Counted from the first letter of the stretch, positions 35,298 through 44,696 are shown. The stretch is 64,000 nucleotides of DNA from Pseudomonas fluorescens (GCF_902498195.1 NZ_CABVIY010000010.1:124001-188000); one strand, 5' to 3'. Notes: a model not told the origin generated them from the sequence alone. Program-made: numbers and translations.

Positions 35298-35381
35298 AAA
35301 AGATCGCAGCCTTCGGCAGCTCCTACAGTTGTACTTCGCTCCCCTGTAGGAGCTGCCGAAGGCTGCGATCTTTTTGTTTTT
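35298..35381 (+). terminator. Second-family REPIN acting as terminator of the cdh operon
   Basis: The inverted pair AGATCGCAGCCTTCGGCAGC and its complement ends directly in TTTTTGTTTTTT on the plus strand, 8 bp after the dioxygenase stop. This looks like a REP pair used as an intrinsic terminator. Confidence 0.7.
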
Positions 35382-35390
35382 TGACCAGAC

Positions 35391-35427
35391 AAAAAAAGCC
35401 CCGATCAAGCCGTGACAGGATCGAGGC
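35391..35427 (-). terminator. Orphan intrinsic terminator on the minus strand
   Basis: Minus strand: GCCTCGATC, a 12-nt loop, GATCGGGGC, then seven T. The stem has one G-U pair. No minus-strand gene ends close by; gbdR ends 560 bp away, beyond a REPIN and an opposite-strand gene. Confidence 0.7.
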
Positions 35428-35638
35428 AGAAGGTACTGTTGAGGAGCTGCCGTGCGAGGGTGACCAAACCTTCGTGAAGCGAGCTGAGTCCAGTGTGCCG
35501 ACTCCCCTCGCGGCTAAATAGCCCGAAAACGACCTTTTCATAGTCAATGTTGCCATTGCGACAAATCGCCCTTGCCGCCACTGCGGGCCACTACCAGAAT
35601 CGAGCCACGACACCGTTCCCAGAAGAAGGATTTGCGTC
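35391..35638 (-). ncRNA. Possible small RNA ending at the orphan terminator
   Basis: The strong terminator at 35391-35427 is preceded on the minus strand by about 210 bp without a convincing gene. A TTGACT hexamer read on the minus strand lies near 35548-35553, but its -10 box is poor. Either a small RNA starts in this gap, or the signal ends read-through from gbdR. The interval covers the whole gap before the gene at 35639; the true 5' end is unknown. Confidence 0.3.
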
Positions 35639-35905
35639 ATGATGCACGCCGATTTGATTGACCAGGAAGACCTGTTGGGCCAGCTCAAGTCATTGGGCTT
35701 TCAAGTGCCCAGCGGCGCCACCGCCGAGCAGGCTTGCGAGTTTGCGGTGCGAGGATTGAACAACGAACGGGCCATCGTGCTGCGCACCATGGTCAAGCAG
35801 ATGTACACCAGTAGCGCGACGATTCTGCCGGCCGTGCGCCAGGCCATCGACAGGCAGTTGCTGCCCGCCCTGGCGGAGTACCAACAAAGCCACACCGCCC
35901 GATAA
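35639..35905 (+). CDS. Small conserved hypothetical protein
   Basis: An 88-residue, mostly helical, cytoplasmic-looking protein (DQEDLLGQLKSLGFQVPSGATAEQA, VLRTMVKQMYTSSATILPAVRQAI). No catalytic motif is recognised. AAGGA lies 8 nt before the first of two adjacent ATGs. It sits alone between the cdh operon and gbdR with REPINs on both sides. Confidence 0.7.
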   Translation: MMHADLIDQEDLLGQLKSLGFQVPSGATAEQACEFAVRGLNNERAIVLRTMVKQMYTSSATILPAVRQAIDRQLLPALAEYQQSHTAR

Positions 35906-35910
35906 AACGC

Positions 35911-35977
35911 CTTCGCGAGCAAGCCCGCTCCCACATTGGAATGCATTCCAAATGTGGGAGCGGGCTTGCTCGCGAAT
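35911..35977. repeat. REPIN downstream of gbdR
   Basis: Short-spacer inverted pair of the main REP family between convergent genes. Confidence 0.9.
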
Positions 35978-35990
35978 GGAGCGCCTCGGT

Positions 35991-37094
35991 TTAGAGCCTT
36001 ACGCTGGCGAACGTCGACTCATTGCGCGCCTGGCTCAGCGCCGACAACGGCCCGGACAACGGCGACAGCACCAGGGCTTGCGGCAGCGGCATCATCGCGA
36101 CCTGCTGCGTGGTGTTGGAACCTACGCGCTCGTCACGCGGCGGAATGCCGAAATATTCGCGGTAGCACTTGGAGAAGTGCGGCGTGGACACGAAGCCACA
36201 CACCGACGCCACTTCGATGATCGACATCGGCGTTTGCTTGAGCAGCTGCCGCGCACGGATCAGGCGCAGCTTCAAGTAGTAGCGCGACGGCGAGCAGTGC
36301 AGGTATTTCTGGAAGAGGCGCTCCAGCTGGCGACGGGACACGGCGACATACACCGCCAGTTCGTCGAGGTCGATCGGCTCTTCGAGGTTGGCTTCCATCA
36401 GCGCGACGATTTCCTGCAACTTCGGCTGGTTGGTGCCGAGCATGTGCTTGAGCGGCACGCGCTGGTGATCCTGTTCGTTGCGGATACGCTCGTAGACGAA
36501 CATTTCCGAGATCGCGGCCGACAGTTCACGACCGTGATCGCGGCTGATCAGGTGCAGCATCATGTCCAATGGCGCGGTGCCGCCGGAGCTGGTGAAACGG
36601 TTACGGTCGAGGGTGAACAGGCGAGTGCTCATGGCCACCCGTGGAAACGCTTCCTGCATCGCCGCCAGGCATTCCCAGTGCACGCTGCAATCGAAACCGT
36701 CCAGCAGGCCGGCGCACGCCAGGGCCCAGCTGCCGGTGCAGACTGCGCCGAGGCGACGGGACTGGCGCGCCTGGCTTTGCAGCCATGACACGTGTTCGCG
36801 AGTGACGGTGCGCTGGATACCGATGCCGCCGCAGACGATCACGGTGTCCAGGGCAGGCGCTTTGTGCATGGAGGCGTCGGGCGTGATTTGCAGACCGTCA
36901 CTGGCCCAGACTTGACCGCCGTCGACAGTGAGGGTGGTCCAACGATACAGCTCGCGGCCGGACAACTGATTGGCCATGCGCAGGGGTTCCACTGCGGAAG
37001 CCAGGGAAATCAGCGTGAAATTGTCCAGCAGCAGAAAGCCGATGGATTGAGGCGCACGGTTCTGGGGTTGGGCCCCGGAGTTGAACGACGTCAT
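35991..37094 (-). CDS. gbdR: Glycine betaine-responsive activator, GlxA-type AraC family
   Basis: A 367-residue regulator with a DJ-1-like ligand domain (FLLLDNFTLISLASAVEPLRMANQ; VCTGSWALACAGLLDG) and a C-terminal AraC domain (SRRQLERLFQKYLHCSPSRYY, SIIEVASVCGFVSTPHFSKCY). Neighbour sdaB and transporter cbcXWV identify it as GbdR. It responds to betaine and dimethylglycine and activates gbcAB, dgcAB and cbc genes. It is a paralogue of CdhR in this window and is longer at the C-terminus. Confidence 0.93.
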   Translation of the reverse strand: MTSFNSGAQPQNRAPQSIGFLLLDNFTLISLASAVEPLRMANQLSGRELYRWTTLTVDGGQVWASDGLQITPDASMHKAPALDTVIVCGGIGIQRTVTREHVSWLQSQARQSRRLGAVCTGSWALACAGLLDGFDCSVHWECLAAMQEAFPRVAMSTRLFTLDRNRFTSSGGTAPLDMMLHLISRDHGRELSAAISEMFVYERIRNEQDHQRVPLKHMLGTNQPKLQEIVALMEANLEEPIDLDELAVYVAVSRRQLERLFQKYLHCSPSRYYLKLRLIRARQLLKQTPMSIIEVASVCGFVSTPHFSKCYREYFGIPPRDERVGSNTTQQVAMMPLPQALVLSPLSGPLSALSQARNESTFASVRL

Positions 37095-37451
37095 CGCGGT
37101 ATCTCCTCACACAAAGCGGGTGATGGCCTCAGGCGGAGGCTCTTGTTATTGCCATCGTTCTCGCGCAGGAGACGGGCTTTGTAATGACAGAGCAATTGCC
37201 ATGCCTAAATTTGAATACGCGTTCAATAACTCCTGAAAACGACGTCGGAATGTGTCTATATATGACGCGCGGCGAGTAGGGGTTATAAGTGCCATCAACG
37301 GCGACAAGTGCCCTGCCCCGATGCGTGTGAGCAAATCGGTAGCACTTGTGGGAACAGGGCTGCGACGAGCCCGGGAAGAGTGTCACCGCAGGCACGGGGT
37401 GACGGGTGGTCGAAGTACCGATTGTACCCGACTGCCGGTTAGGCCATTTAT

Positions 37452-37491
37452 CTGTAAGCGACGCGCCAAAAGGTGGCGCGATTTGTTACAG
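37452..37491. promoter_or_regulatory. Two-tier dyad between sdaB and gbdR
   Basis: Outer arms CTGTAA/TTACAG and inner arms CGCGCCA/TGGCGCG share one centre. The left side contains TCTGTAAGCGACG (37451-37463), found identically before cbcX at 39218-39230. No T-tract follows, so an operator or leader structure is likelier than a terminator. Confidence 0.5.
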
Positions 37492-37528
37492 GTGTTCACT
37501 TTACGCGCAGTTTTGACTGGTCTGGCCC

Positions 37529-37594
37529 CTTCGCGAGCAAGCCCGCTCCCACAGGAAAATGCATTCCAGATGTGGGAGCGGGCTTGCTCGCGAA
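37529..37594. repeat. REPIN downstream of sdaB
   Basis: Inverted pair of the main REP family, 23 bp past the sdaB stop. Confidence 0.9.
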
Positions 37595-37617
37595 GCAGGC
37601 GACCGGATCTTACTGAC

Positions 37618-38994
37618 TCAGCACTCCACCGCGCTGACCGCCAATCCACCGCGCGACGTCTCCTTGTATTTGTCATGCATATCCGCACCGGTATCACGCA
37701 TGGTGCGAATCACCCGATCCAGCGAGATAAAGTGCTGGCCATCGCCGCGCAAGGCCATCTGCGCCGCGTTGATCGCTTTCACGGCCGCAATCGCATTGCG
37801 CTCGATGCACGGCACCTGCACCAGGCCGCCAACCGGGTCGCACGTCAGCCCCAGGTTATGCTCCAGGCCGATTTCCGCCGCGTTGCACAACTGCTCCGGG
37901 GTGGCGCCGAGGATTTCCGCCAGCCCCGCCGCTGCCATGGCACAGGCCGAACCGACCTCGCCCTGGCATCCGACTTCGGCACCGGAGATCGAGGCGTTCT
38001 TTTTGCACAAAATCCCGACGGCGGCCGCTCCGAGGAAGTAGTCGACCACGTTGGCGTCGGTCACGGCCTCGCTGAACTTCATAAAGTAGTGCAACACCGC
38101 AGGGATGATCCCCGCCGCGCCATTGGTCGGCGCCGTGACCATGCGCCCGCCGGCGGCGTTTTCTTCGTTGACCGCCAGGGCGAACAGGTTGACCCACTCC
38201 ATGGCGCTGAGGGTCGAGCCGATCACGTTGGGTTTGTTCAATTCCTGCAAGCTGCGATGCAGTTTGGCTGCACGCCGGCGCACGTTCAGGCCGCCAGGCA
38301 GGATGCCTTCGTGCTTCAGGCCGTGTTCCACGCAATCCTGCATGGCGCGCCAGAGCGTCATCAGGCCACTGCGGATTTCATCCTCGCTGCGCCACACCTT
38401 CTCGTTGGCCATCATCAATTCAGCCACGCGCAGGTTGTGCGTCTTGCACAGCGTCAGCAGCTCGGCGGCACTGGAAAAATCGTACGGCAACACCGTGCGA
38501 TCAAGGTCCACCACACCGCTTGAAGCCTGGGCCTCATCGACGACAAAACCGCCGCCCACCGAATAGTAGGTGTCGCGATGCAGCTCGCCGTCATCGCCTT
38601 CGGCAATCAGGGTCATGGCGTTGGGGTGGAACGGCAGGTTTTCGTCGATCAGGCGCATGTCCCGCGCCCAGATAAATGACACCGGCAAGCGGCCATCGAG
38701 CAACAGCGTGTCGGTTTCGCGCAGGGTGGCGATGCGGATGCCGATTTGCGACGGATCGATCGCATCCGGCCACTCGCCCATCAGGCCCATGATCACCGCG
38801 TTGTCGCTGCCGTGACCGATGCCGGTGGCCGACAACGAGCCATAGAGCCGGACTTCGACCCGCCGCACATGTTCGAGCAACCCTTGCTCACGCAAACCCT
38901 GCACGAACAGCGCCGCTGCCCGCATAGGTCCCACGGTGTGCGAACTGGAAGGGCCGATGCCGATTTTGAACAAGTCGAAAACACTGATAGCCAT
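37618..38994 (-). CDS. sdaB: L-serine dehydratase
   Basis: A 458-residue single-chain iron-sulfur L-serine ammonia-lyase with the N-terminal IGIGPSSSHTVGPM signature and a C-terminal alpha-type domain holding CKKNASISGAEVGCQGE and CDPVGGLVQVPC, the likely 4Fe-4S cysteines. It converts serine to pyruvate and ammonia, the exit step for serine made by GlyA. The ATG at 38994 has AGGAG 10 nt upstream. It lies between gbdR and cbcX as in P. aeruginosa. Confidence 0.95.
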   Translation of the reverse strand: MAISVFDLFKIGIGPSSSHTVGPMRAAALFVQGLREQGLLEHVRRVEVRLYGSLSATGIGHGSDNAVIMGLMGEWPDAIDPSQIGIRIATLRETDTLLLDGRLPVSFIWARDMRLIDENLPFHPNAMTLIAEGDDGELHRDTYYSVGGGFVVDEAQASSGVVDLDRTVLPYDFSSAAELLTLCKTHNLRVAELMMANEKVWRSEDEIRSGLMTLWRAMQDCVEHGLKHEGILPGGLNVRRRAAKLHRSLQELNKPNVIGSTLSAMEWVNLFALAVNEENAAGGRMVTAPTNGAAGIIPAVLHYFMKFSEAVTDANVVDYFLGAAAVGILCKKNASISGAEVGCQGEVGSACAMAAAGLAEILGATPEQLCNAAEIGLEHNLGLTCDPVGGLVQVPCIERNAIAAVKAINAAQMALRGDGQHFISLDRVIRTMRDTGADMHDKYKETSRGGLAVSAVEC

Positions 38995-39217
38995 TACTGC
39001 CGAACTCCTGGATGAGCCTGTTCCGGACGCAAAAGCGCCCGGTGGCGGAGCTGCTACGCTCAAGCTGCAATCCGCCGAGATGACTGCATCATCAGGCTTT
39101 TACCGTGTCGCTCGACGTCTCTAACCGACGCACTCTTGTCCACTAACGCCGTGTGCGTTTTACGCCATGTTTTCGCCGTTTTTTTGCGAAGCAGAAGGGG
39201 AAAAGGGGCTGAAAAAA

Positions 39218-39250
39218 TCTGTAAGCGACGTCACTGACACTGGAAGCGAC
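39218..39250 (+). promoter_or_regulatory. Phased AAGCGAC repeats upstream of cbcX, probable GbdR site
   Basis: AAGCGAC at 39223-39229 and 39244-39250 are 21 bp apart with TGACAC between, about 180 bp before the cbcX start. This parallels the GCGAC pair before gbcA. The rest of the 435-bp sdaB-cbcX gap holds no gene; an A-rich run at 39405-39412 lies just before the cbcX ribosome site and could bind Hfq/Crc. Confidence 0.5.
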
Positions 39251-39429
39251 CCTCCCTGTACTGGTTACGACGCACCCTGTAGGCGTCAGATTTTCACTGG
39301 TACATGATCGTATCGACTCGATTGCAAGGCGCTGCGGTAGAGCTGTCTCCAGAACGCCATCCAACCGCAACCTATAAGTGCGGTGGTCCAGTCGGAACAC
39401 TGCCAAAAAAAACACCAAGGAGTCCATCC

Positions 39430-40377
39430 ATGAAAGGTTCCCCGTCGTTGTTGTTGGCCGCCATGCTTAGTCTGCCGGTTCTGGCGCAAGCCGCCGAACC
39501 GGCCCAATGCAACACCGTAAACTTCTCCGATGTCGGCTGGACCGATATCACCGCGACAACCGCGACCACCAGCGTCGTCCTCAACGCCCTCGGCTACAAG
39601 ACCAAGACCACCATGATTTCCGTGCCGGTGACCTACAAGTCCCTGGCCGACGGCAAGAACATGGACGTGTTTCTCGGTAACTGGATGCCGACCATGGAAA
39701 ACGACATCAAGGCCTACCGCGACGCCGGCACCGTGGACACCGTACGCACCAACCTCAAGGGCGCCAAGTACACCCTCGCCGTCCCTCAAGCCCTTTACGA
39801 CAAGGGTTTGCATGACTTCGCCGACATCGCCAAATTCAAGAAAGAACTCGACGGCAAGATCTACGGGATCGAGCCCGGCAACGACGGCAACCGCCTGATC
39901 CAGAGCATGATCGACAAGAACGCTTTCGGCCTCAAGGACGCCGGCTTCAAGGTCGTCGAATCCAGCGAAGCGGGCATGCTGTCGCAAGTCGACCGTGCGC
40001 AAAAACGCGACACCGCCGTGGTCTTCCTCGGCTGGGCGCCGCACCCGATGAACAAGCGCTTCAAGATTCAATACCTGACCGGCGGCGACGATTTCTTTGG
40101 TCCGGATTTCGGTGCTGCCACCGTGGCGACCAACACCCGCAAGGGTTACGCCGAGGAATGCAGCAACGTGGGCCAGCTGCTGAAAAACCTGGAGTTCACC
40201 GTCGACATGGAAAGCGAACTCATGGGCAACATCCTGGACGACAAGATGAAGCCTGACGCGGCCGCCAAGGCCTGGCTGAAAAAGAATCCACAGGTGCTCG
40301 ATACCTGGCTCGCTGGCGTGACCACCACTGACGGTAAACCAGGCCTGGAGGCCGTGAAAGCCAAGCTCGCACAGTAA
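39430..40377 (+). CDS. cbcX: Choline-binding periplasmic protein of the Cbc ABC transporter
   Basis: A 315-residue ProX-type binding protein with signal peptide (MKGSPSLLLAAMLSLPVLAQA). Trp/Tyr cage residues are expected in VGWTDI, GNWMP and FLGWAPHPM. It is a close relative of CaiX in the same window. AAGGAG is 7 nt before the ATG. It starts the cbcXWV operon and is divergent from sdaB. Confidence 0.94.
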   Translation: MKGSPSLLLAAMLSLPVLAQAAEPAQCNTVNFSDVGWTDITATTATTSVVLNALGYKTKTTMISVPVTYKSLADGKNMDVFLGNWMPTMENDIKAYRDAGTVDTVRTNLKGAKYTLAVPQALYDKGLHDFADIAKFKKELDGKIYGIEPGNDGNRLIQSMIDKNAFGLKDAGFKVVESSEAGMLSQVDRAQKRDTAVVFLGWAPHPMNKRFKIQYLTGGDDFFGPDFGAATVATNTRKGYAEECSNVGQLLKNLEFTVDMESELMGNILDDKMKPDAAAKAWLKKNPQVLDTWLAGVTTTDGKPGLEAVKAKLAQ

Positions 40378-40443
40378 TCGCTTATGCCGGGCGACCCAGG
40401 TCGCCCGGGCTGTTTATTTCCTTGCATGCGGACGTTCACTACC

Positions 40444-41289
40444 ATGCTGATTGATCAGAAAATACCTCTAGGCCAGTACATCGCAGGCTTCGTCGAATGG
40501 TTGACGCAACACGGCGCCAACACCTTCGACGCCATTGCCGTGTCACTGGAAACGATGATCCACGGCGTGACGTTTGCGCTGACCTGGTTCAACCCGCTGG
40601 TCTTGATCGGCCTAATCGCAATACTTGCCCACTTCATCCAGCGCAAATGGGGCCTGACCGCCTTCGTCATTGCCTCCTTCCTGCTGATCCTCAACCTGGG
40701 GTACTGGCAGGAAACCATGGAGACCCTCGCCCAGGTGTTGTTCGCCACCCTGGTCTGCGTGGTCATCGGCGTGCCGCTGGGCATCGTCGCCGCGCACAAG
40801 CCAGTGTTCTACACTGTAATGCGACCGGTACTCGATCTGATGCAGACCGTACCGACCTTCGTTTACCTCATTCCTACCCTGACCCTCTTCGGGCTGGGTG
40901 TGGTCCCGGGCCTGATCTCCACGGTGGTGTTCGCGATTGCCGCGCCGATCCGCCTGACCTATCTGGGCATCCGCGATGTCCCGCAAGAACTGATGGACGC
41001 CGGCAAGGCCTTTGGCTGCTCGCGCCGCCAACTACTGACACGGATTGAACTGCCCCACGCCATGCCGAGCATCGCGGCCGGCATCACCCAGTGCATCATG
41101 CTGTCGCTGTCGATGGTGGTGATCGCGGCACTGGTGGGCGCCGACGGACTGGGTAAACCGGTGGTCAACGCACTGAACACTGCTGATATCGCCCTGGGCT
41201 TCGAAGCGGGCCTGGCGATCGTACTGCTGGCGATCATGCTCGACCGTATCTGCAAACAACCCGACGCCAAAGTAGGGGGTGACGCATGA
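40444..41289 (+). CDS. cbcW: Choline/betaine ABC transporter permease
   Basis: A 281-residue ProW-type permease with about six membrane helices and the EAA-like loop QELMDAGKAFGCSRRQLLTRIELPHAMP. Start MLIDQKIPLGQY at 40444 fits the family length, although the ribosome site is weak. It should serve CbcX, CaiX and possibly other binding proteins. It overlaps cbcV by 4 bp. Confidence 0.94.
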   Translation: MLIDQKIPLGQYIAGFVEWLTQHGANTFDAIAVSLETMIHGVTFALTWFNPLVLIGLIAILAHFIQRKWGLTAFVIASFLLILNLGYWQETMETLAQVLFATLVCVVIGVPLGIVAAHKPVFYTVMRPVLDLMQTVPTFVYLIPTLTLFGLGVVPGLISTVVFAIAAPIRLTYLGIRDVPQELMDAGKAFGCSRRQLLTRIELPHAMPSIAAGITQCIMLSLSMVVIAALVGADGLGKPVVNALNTADIALGFEAGLAIVLLAIMLDRICKQPDAKVGGDA

Positions 41290-42464
41290 GCATAATTCGC
41301 TTCGAAGACGTCGACGTGATCTTCACCAAAGATCCGCGCGAGGCATTGAAACTTCTCGACCAGGGCCTGACGCGCAGCGAGATCCTGAAAAAGACCGGGC
41401 AGATCGTGGGCGTCGAAAAGGCCAGCCTGGATATCGAAAAAGGCGAGATCTGCGTGCTGATGGGCCTGTCCGGCTCCGGCAAGTCCAGCCTGCTGCGCTG
41501 CATCAACGGCCTCAACACCGTCAGCCGCGGCAAGCTGTTCGTCGAGCACGAAGGCAAGCAGATCAACATTGCGTCCTGCACCGCCGCCGAACTGAAAATG
41601 ATGCGCACCAAGCGCATCGCGATGGTGTTCCAGAAGTTCGCCCTGATGCCTTGGCTGACGGTGCGCGAGAACATCAGCTTCGGCCTGGAAATGCAGGGCC
41701 GTCCGGAGAAGGAACGCAAGAAGCTGGTCGATGAAAAACTCGAACTGGTGGGCCTGACCCAATGGCGCAACAAGAAACCCGATGAGCTGTCCGGCGGTAT
41801 GCAGCAACGCGTGGGCCTGGCCCGCGCACTGGCGATGGACGCCGACATCCTGCTGATGGACGAACCGTTCTCGGCCCTCGACCCGTTGATCCGCCAGGGC
41901 CTGCAGGACGAACTGCTGGAACTGCAACGCAAGCTCAGCAAGACCATCGTGTTCGTGAGCCACGACCTCGATGAAGCCCTGAAGCTCGGCAGCCGTATCG
42001 CAATCATGAAAGACGGCCGGATCATCCAGTACAGCAAGCCGGAAGAAATCGTCCTCAACCCGGCGGACGACTACGTGCGGACCTTCGTCGCCCATACCAA
42101 CCCGCTCAACGTCCTCTGCGGTCGCAGCCTGATGCGCACCCTGGACAACTGCAAACGCATCAACGGTTCGGTGTGCCTGGACCCGGGCGGCGATTCGTGG
42201 CTGGACCTGGCCGAAGGCAACACCATCAAGGGCGCTCGCCAGAACGGCTCGGCCCTGGACCTGCAAAACTGGGTACCGGGCCAGGCGGTGGAAGGCCTGG
42301 GTCGTCGACCCACGCTGGTGGACTCGAACATCGGCATGCGCGACGCGCTGCAGATTCGCTACCAGACCGGCAACAAGCTGGTGCTGCACGACAACAACCA
42401 TGTGGTGGGGATTCTCGGCGACAGCGAGCTGTACCACGCGCTGCTCGGCAAGAACCTGGGGTAA
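41286..42464 (+). CDS. cbcV: Choline/betaine ABC transporter ATP-binding protein
   Basis: A 392-residue ProV-type ATPase: Walker A GLSGSGKSSLLR, signature LSGGMQQRVGLARA, Walker B ILLMDEPFSALD, switch His in VFVSHDLDEA. The C-terminal 100 residues replace the full CBS pair of ProV with a shorter domain. It overlaps cbcW by 4 bp and ends at a strong terminator. Confidence 0.95.
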   Translation: MSIIRFEDVDVIFTKDPREALKLLDQGLTRSEILKKTGQIVGVEKASLDIEKGEICVLMGLSGSGKSSLLRCINGLNTVSRGKLFVEHEGKQINIASCTAAELKMMRTKRIAMVFQKFALMPWLTVRENISFGLEMQGRPEKERKKLVDEKLELVGLTQWRNKKPDELSGGMQQRVGLARALAMDADILLMDEPFSALDPLIRQGLQDELLELQRKLSKTIVFVSHDLDEALKLGSRIAIMKDGRIIQYSKPEEIVLNPADDYVRTFVAHTNPLNVLCGRSLMRTLDNCKRINGSVCLDPGGDSWLDLAEGNTIKGARQNGSALDLQNWVPGQAVEGLGRRPTLVDSNIGMRDALQIRYQTGNKLVLHDNNHVVGILGDSELYHALLGKNLG

Positions 42465-42476
42465 GGCAACAGACAC

Positions 42477-42507
42477 AAAAACGCCGCGAGAGGATCGCGG
42501 CGTTTTT
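42477..42507 (+). terminator. Rho-independent terminator of cbcXWV
   Basis: A perfect 13-bp inverted repeat (AAAAACGCCGCGA, loop GAGGA, complement) ends in TTTTT, 13 bp after cbcV. It is almost symmetric and could also act on the other strand for betT. Confidence 0.9.
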
Positions 42508-42520
42508 GTTTGAAGAACAA

Positions 42521-42602
42521 AGATCAAAAGATCGCAGCCTTCGGCAGCTCCTACATTAGATCGCGGCCCCCTGTAGGAGCTGCCGAAGGCTGCGATCTTT
42601 TG
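42521..42602. repeat. REPIN of the second family between cbcV and betT
   Basis: Inverted pair GATCGCAGCCTTCGGCAGCT and its complement with a short spacer, ending in CTTTTGA. Confidence 0.9.
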
Positions 42603-42644
42603 AGGCACGGCGCGGTGTCACTGAAACACCGCGTCACTCACAAC

Positions 42645-44642
42645 TCAGCTGTAAACCCGGCCAAGGAGCTGCCGATGGCTTTCAAACTGATCGAGCACGT
42701 CACGGGTGATCTGATCCTGGGTGAAACCCATCAAGTCGTAGTCCTGGCTGCCGTTGTGCAGGTACACCTCGGCGCGGTAGTAACGCTGGCGCGCTTCATC
42801 GGATTGAGCCGATTCAGTTGGCGTCGCCAGGTAGCCGTCCAGGCTGACTTCGTAGACAAACGGGTTGCCCTCTTCCATCTCGACACGCACGCCCATGCAA
42901 CGCTTGGACTTGCCCAGCAACGTCTGGACTTCCAGGCCCTGGGCACGCATGTGCGCCGTCGCATCTTCCAGCGCCGGAGTCACGTGTTTGTCCATGAAAC
43001 GCTGCACCACCGACTGACTCGGTTGCAGGTCCAGCTGAGTCAGGCGCTCGGTAAAACCACGGCGACCGCGTGCGGCCAGCTCCGCTTGTTCCTGCTCGAT
43101 CTGCACGTCCTGGCGCATGGCCTTGTGCAGGCCGAACATGAAGAACACCAGCACCACCGAGAACGGCAGGCCGGCCAGCACCACCATGGTTTGCATGGCT
43201 TCGAAGTTACCGGCGAACAGCAGGCCGATGGTCACCAGGGTGATCACCGCCGACCAGAAGATCCGCAGCCAGTGCGGCGCGTCTTCGTCGACGTTACCGC
43301 CCTTGCACGACAGGTTCGCCATCATCACCGCGCCGGAATCCGCCGGGGTCAGGAACAACACGAAACCGACAAAAATCGACACGCCGATGACAACCTTCGA
43401 CGCCGGGTAATGCTCAAGCAACTGGTAGATCGCCATGGACGGCTGTTCCAGCGCAGTCTTCCCAAGCTCCACCGCACCGTGGTTCATCACCAGGTCCAGG
43501 GCCGAGTTACCGAAGATCGACAGCCACGCCAGGGTGAAACCCAGCGGGATCAGCAGCACGCCAGCCACCAGCTCACGCACCGTGCGACCACGGGAAATAC
43601 GCGCGATGAACATGCCGACAAATGGGGCCCAGGAAATCCACCAGGCCCAGTAGAACAGAGTCCACAGGCCCAGCCAGCGGTCAGACTTCTCGCTGTCGCC
43701 TTCGTACACGTACAGGTCGAAGGTCTTGAGCACCACGCCGTTGAGGTAGTCACCGATGTTCTGCACGAAGCCGTTGAGCAGGTGCAGGGTCGGGCCGAAC
43801 AGCAGCACGAAAATCAGCAGGCCGCTGAACAGGATGATGTTGAGGTTGGACAGACGACGGATGCCGTTCTCCACGCCCGACACGGCCGCGATGGTCGCCA
43901 CGGTGCTCATCACGATGATCACGATCAGCAGGTTGGTGTTGCTGTGCTCCATGCCGAACAGGTTTTCCAGGCCCGACGACACTTGCAGCGAACCAATCCC
44001 CAGGTTGGTCACCAGGCCCAGCAAGGTCACGAACATGCCGAAGCCGTCCACCGCATGACCGGCCGCGCCCTTGACCCAACGCTCGCCCACCAGCGGGTAC
44101 AGCGCCGAACGCAACGCCAGCGGCTGATTATGACGGTAGGCAAAGTAAGCAACGGCCAGGCCGACCAGGGCGTAGATCGCCCAGCCATGCAGGCCCCAGT
44201 GCAGGAACGTCAGCTGTACTGCCTGACGGGCGGCCAGGTTGCTGCCGGCCACGCCTTCGGGCGGATTGAAGTAGTGATCCAGGGGCTCGGAGGCACCGAA
44301 GTACAGCAGCGAGATGCCGATACCCGACGAGAACAGCATCCCCGCCCAGGCGCCGTAGCTGAAGTCCGGGGTGTCGTCCTTGCTGCCCAGTTTCAGTTTG
44401 CCGTAGGACGAAAACGCCAGGCCCACGACAAAGATCAGATAGGCGGCAATCACCACCATGTAGTACCAGCCGAAACTGCGGGACAACCAGGCCTGAGCCG
44501 TTCCGAGCAGTCTGCCGGCCTCTTGCGGGGCGATGATCAGAATGGCGGTCAACAACAGAATCAACGCGGTAGAGGTGTAGAACACCCAACCGTTGACCGT
44601 CACCTTCTCGGGTGGGGTCTTTATTAGCGAGGCAGAACTCAT
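42645..44642 (-). CDS. betT: High-affinity choline transporter, BCCT family
   Basis: A 665-residue BCCT carrier with about twelve helices, the family motif WAWWISWAPFVGMFIARISRGRTVRE and a cytoplasmic C-terminal domain of about 150 residues that is implicated in osmosensing in BetT. It imports choline with protons. Divergent from betI across a 323-bp gap carrying the BetI palindrome. Confidence 0.94.
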   Translation of the reverse strand: MSSASLIKTPPEKVTVNGWVFYTSTALILLLTAILIIAPQEAGRLLGTAQAWLSRSFGWYYMVVIAAYLIFVVGLAFSSYGKLKLGSKDDTPDFSYGAWAGMLFSSGIGISLLYFGASEPLDHYFNPPEGVAGSNLAARQAVQLTFLHWGLHGWAIYALVGLAVAYFAYRHNQPLALRSALYPLVGERWVKGAAGHAVDGFGMFVTLLGLVTNLGIGSLQVSSGLENLFGMEHSNTNLLIVIIVMSTVATIAAVSGVENGIRRLSNLNIILFSGLLIFVLLFGPTLHLLNGFVQNIGDYLNGVVLKTFDLYVYEGDSEKSDRWLGLWTLFYWAWWISWAPFVGMFIARISRGRTVRELVAGVLLIPLGFTLAWLSIFGNSALDLVMNHGAVELGKTALEQPSMAIYQLLEHYPASKVVIGVSIFVGFVLFLTPADSGAVMMANLSCKGGNVDEDAPHWLRIFWSAVITLVTIGLLFAGNFEAMQTMVVLAGLPFSVVLVFFMFGLHKAMRQDVQIEQEQAELAARGRRGFTERLTQLDLQPSQSVVQRFMDKHVTPALEDATAHMRAQGLEVQTLLGKSKRCMGVRVEMEEGNPFVYEVSLDGYLATPTESAQSDEARQRYYRAEVYLHNGSQDYDLMGFTQDQITRDVLDQFESHRQLLGRVYS

Positions 44643-44696
44643 GGCACAGATGCTCCGGGCAGTGCGGGAGAAGAACGCAAGGCAATGGGTTACCCG

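Noticed and set aside
37452..37491. Terminator of sdaB
   Set aside because: The dyad is strong but the following minus-strand bases (ATAAATGG) are not a U-run, and it lies beyond the REPIN.
42510..44627. Plus-strand open frame of 705 codons
   Set aside because: Antisense to betT; Gln/His/Arg-rich product with no family resemblance.
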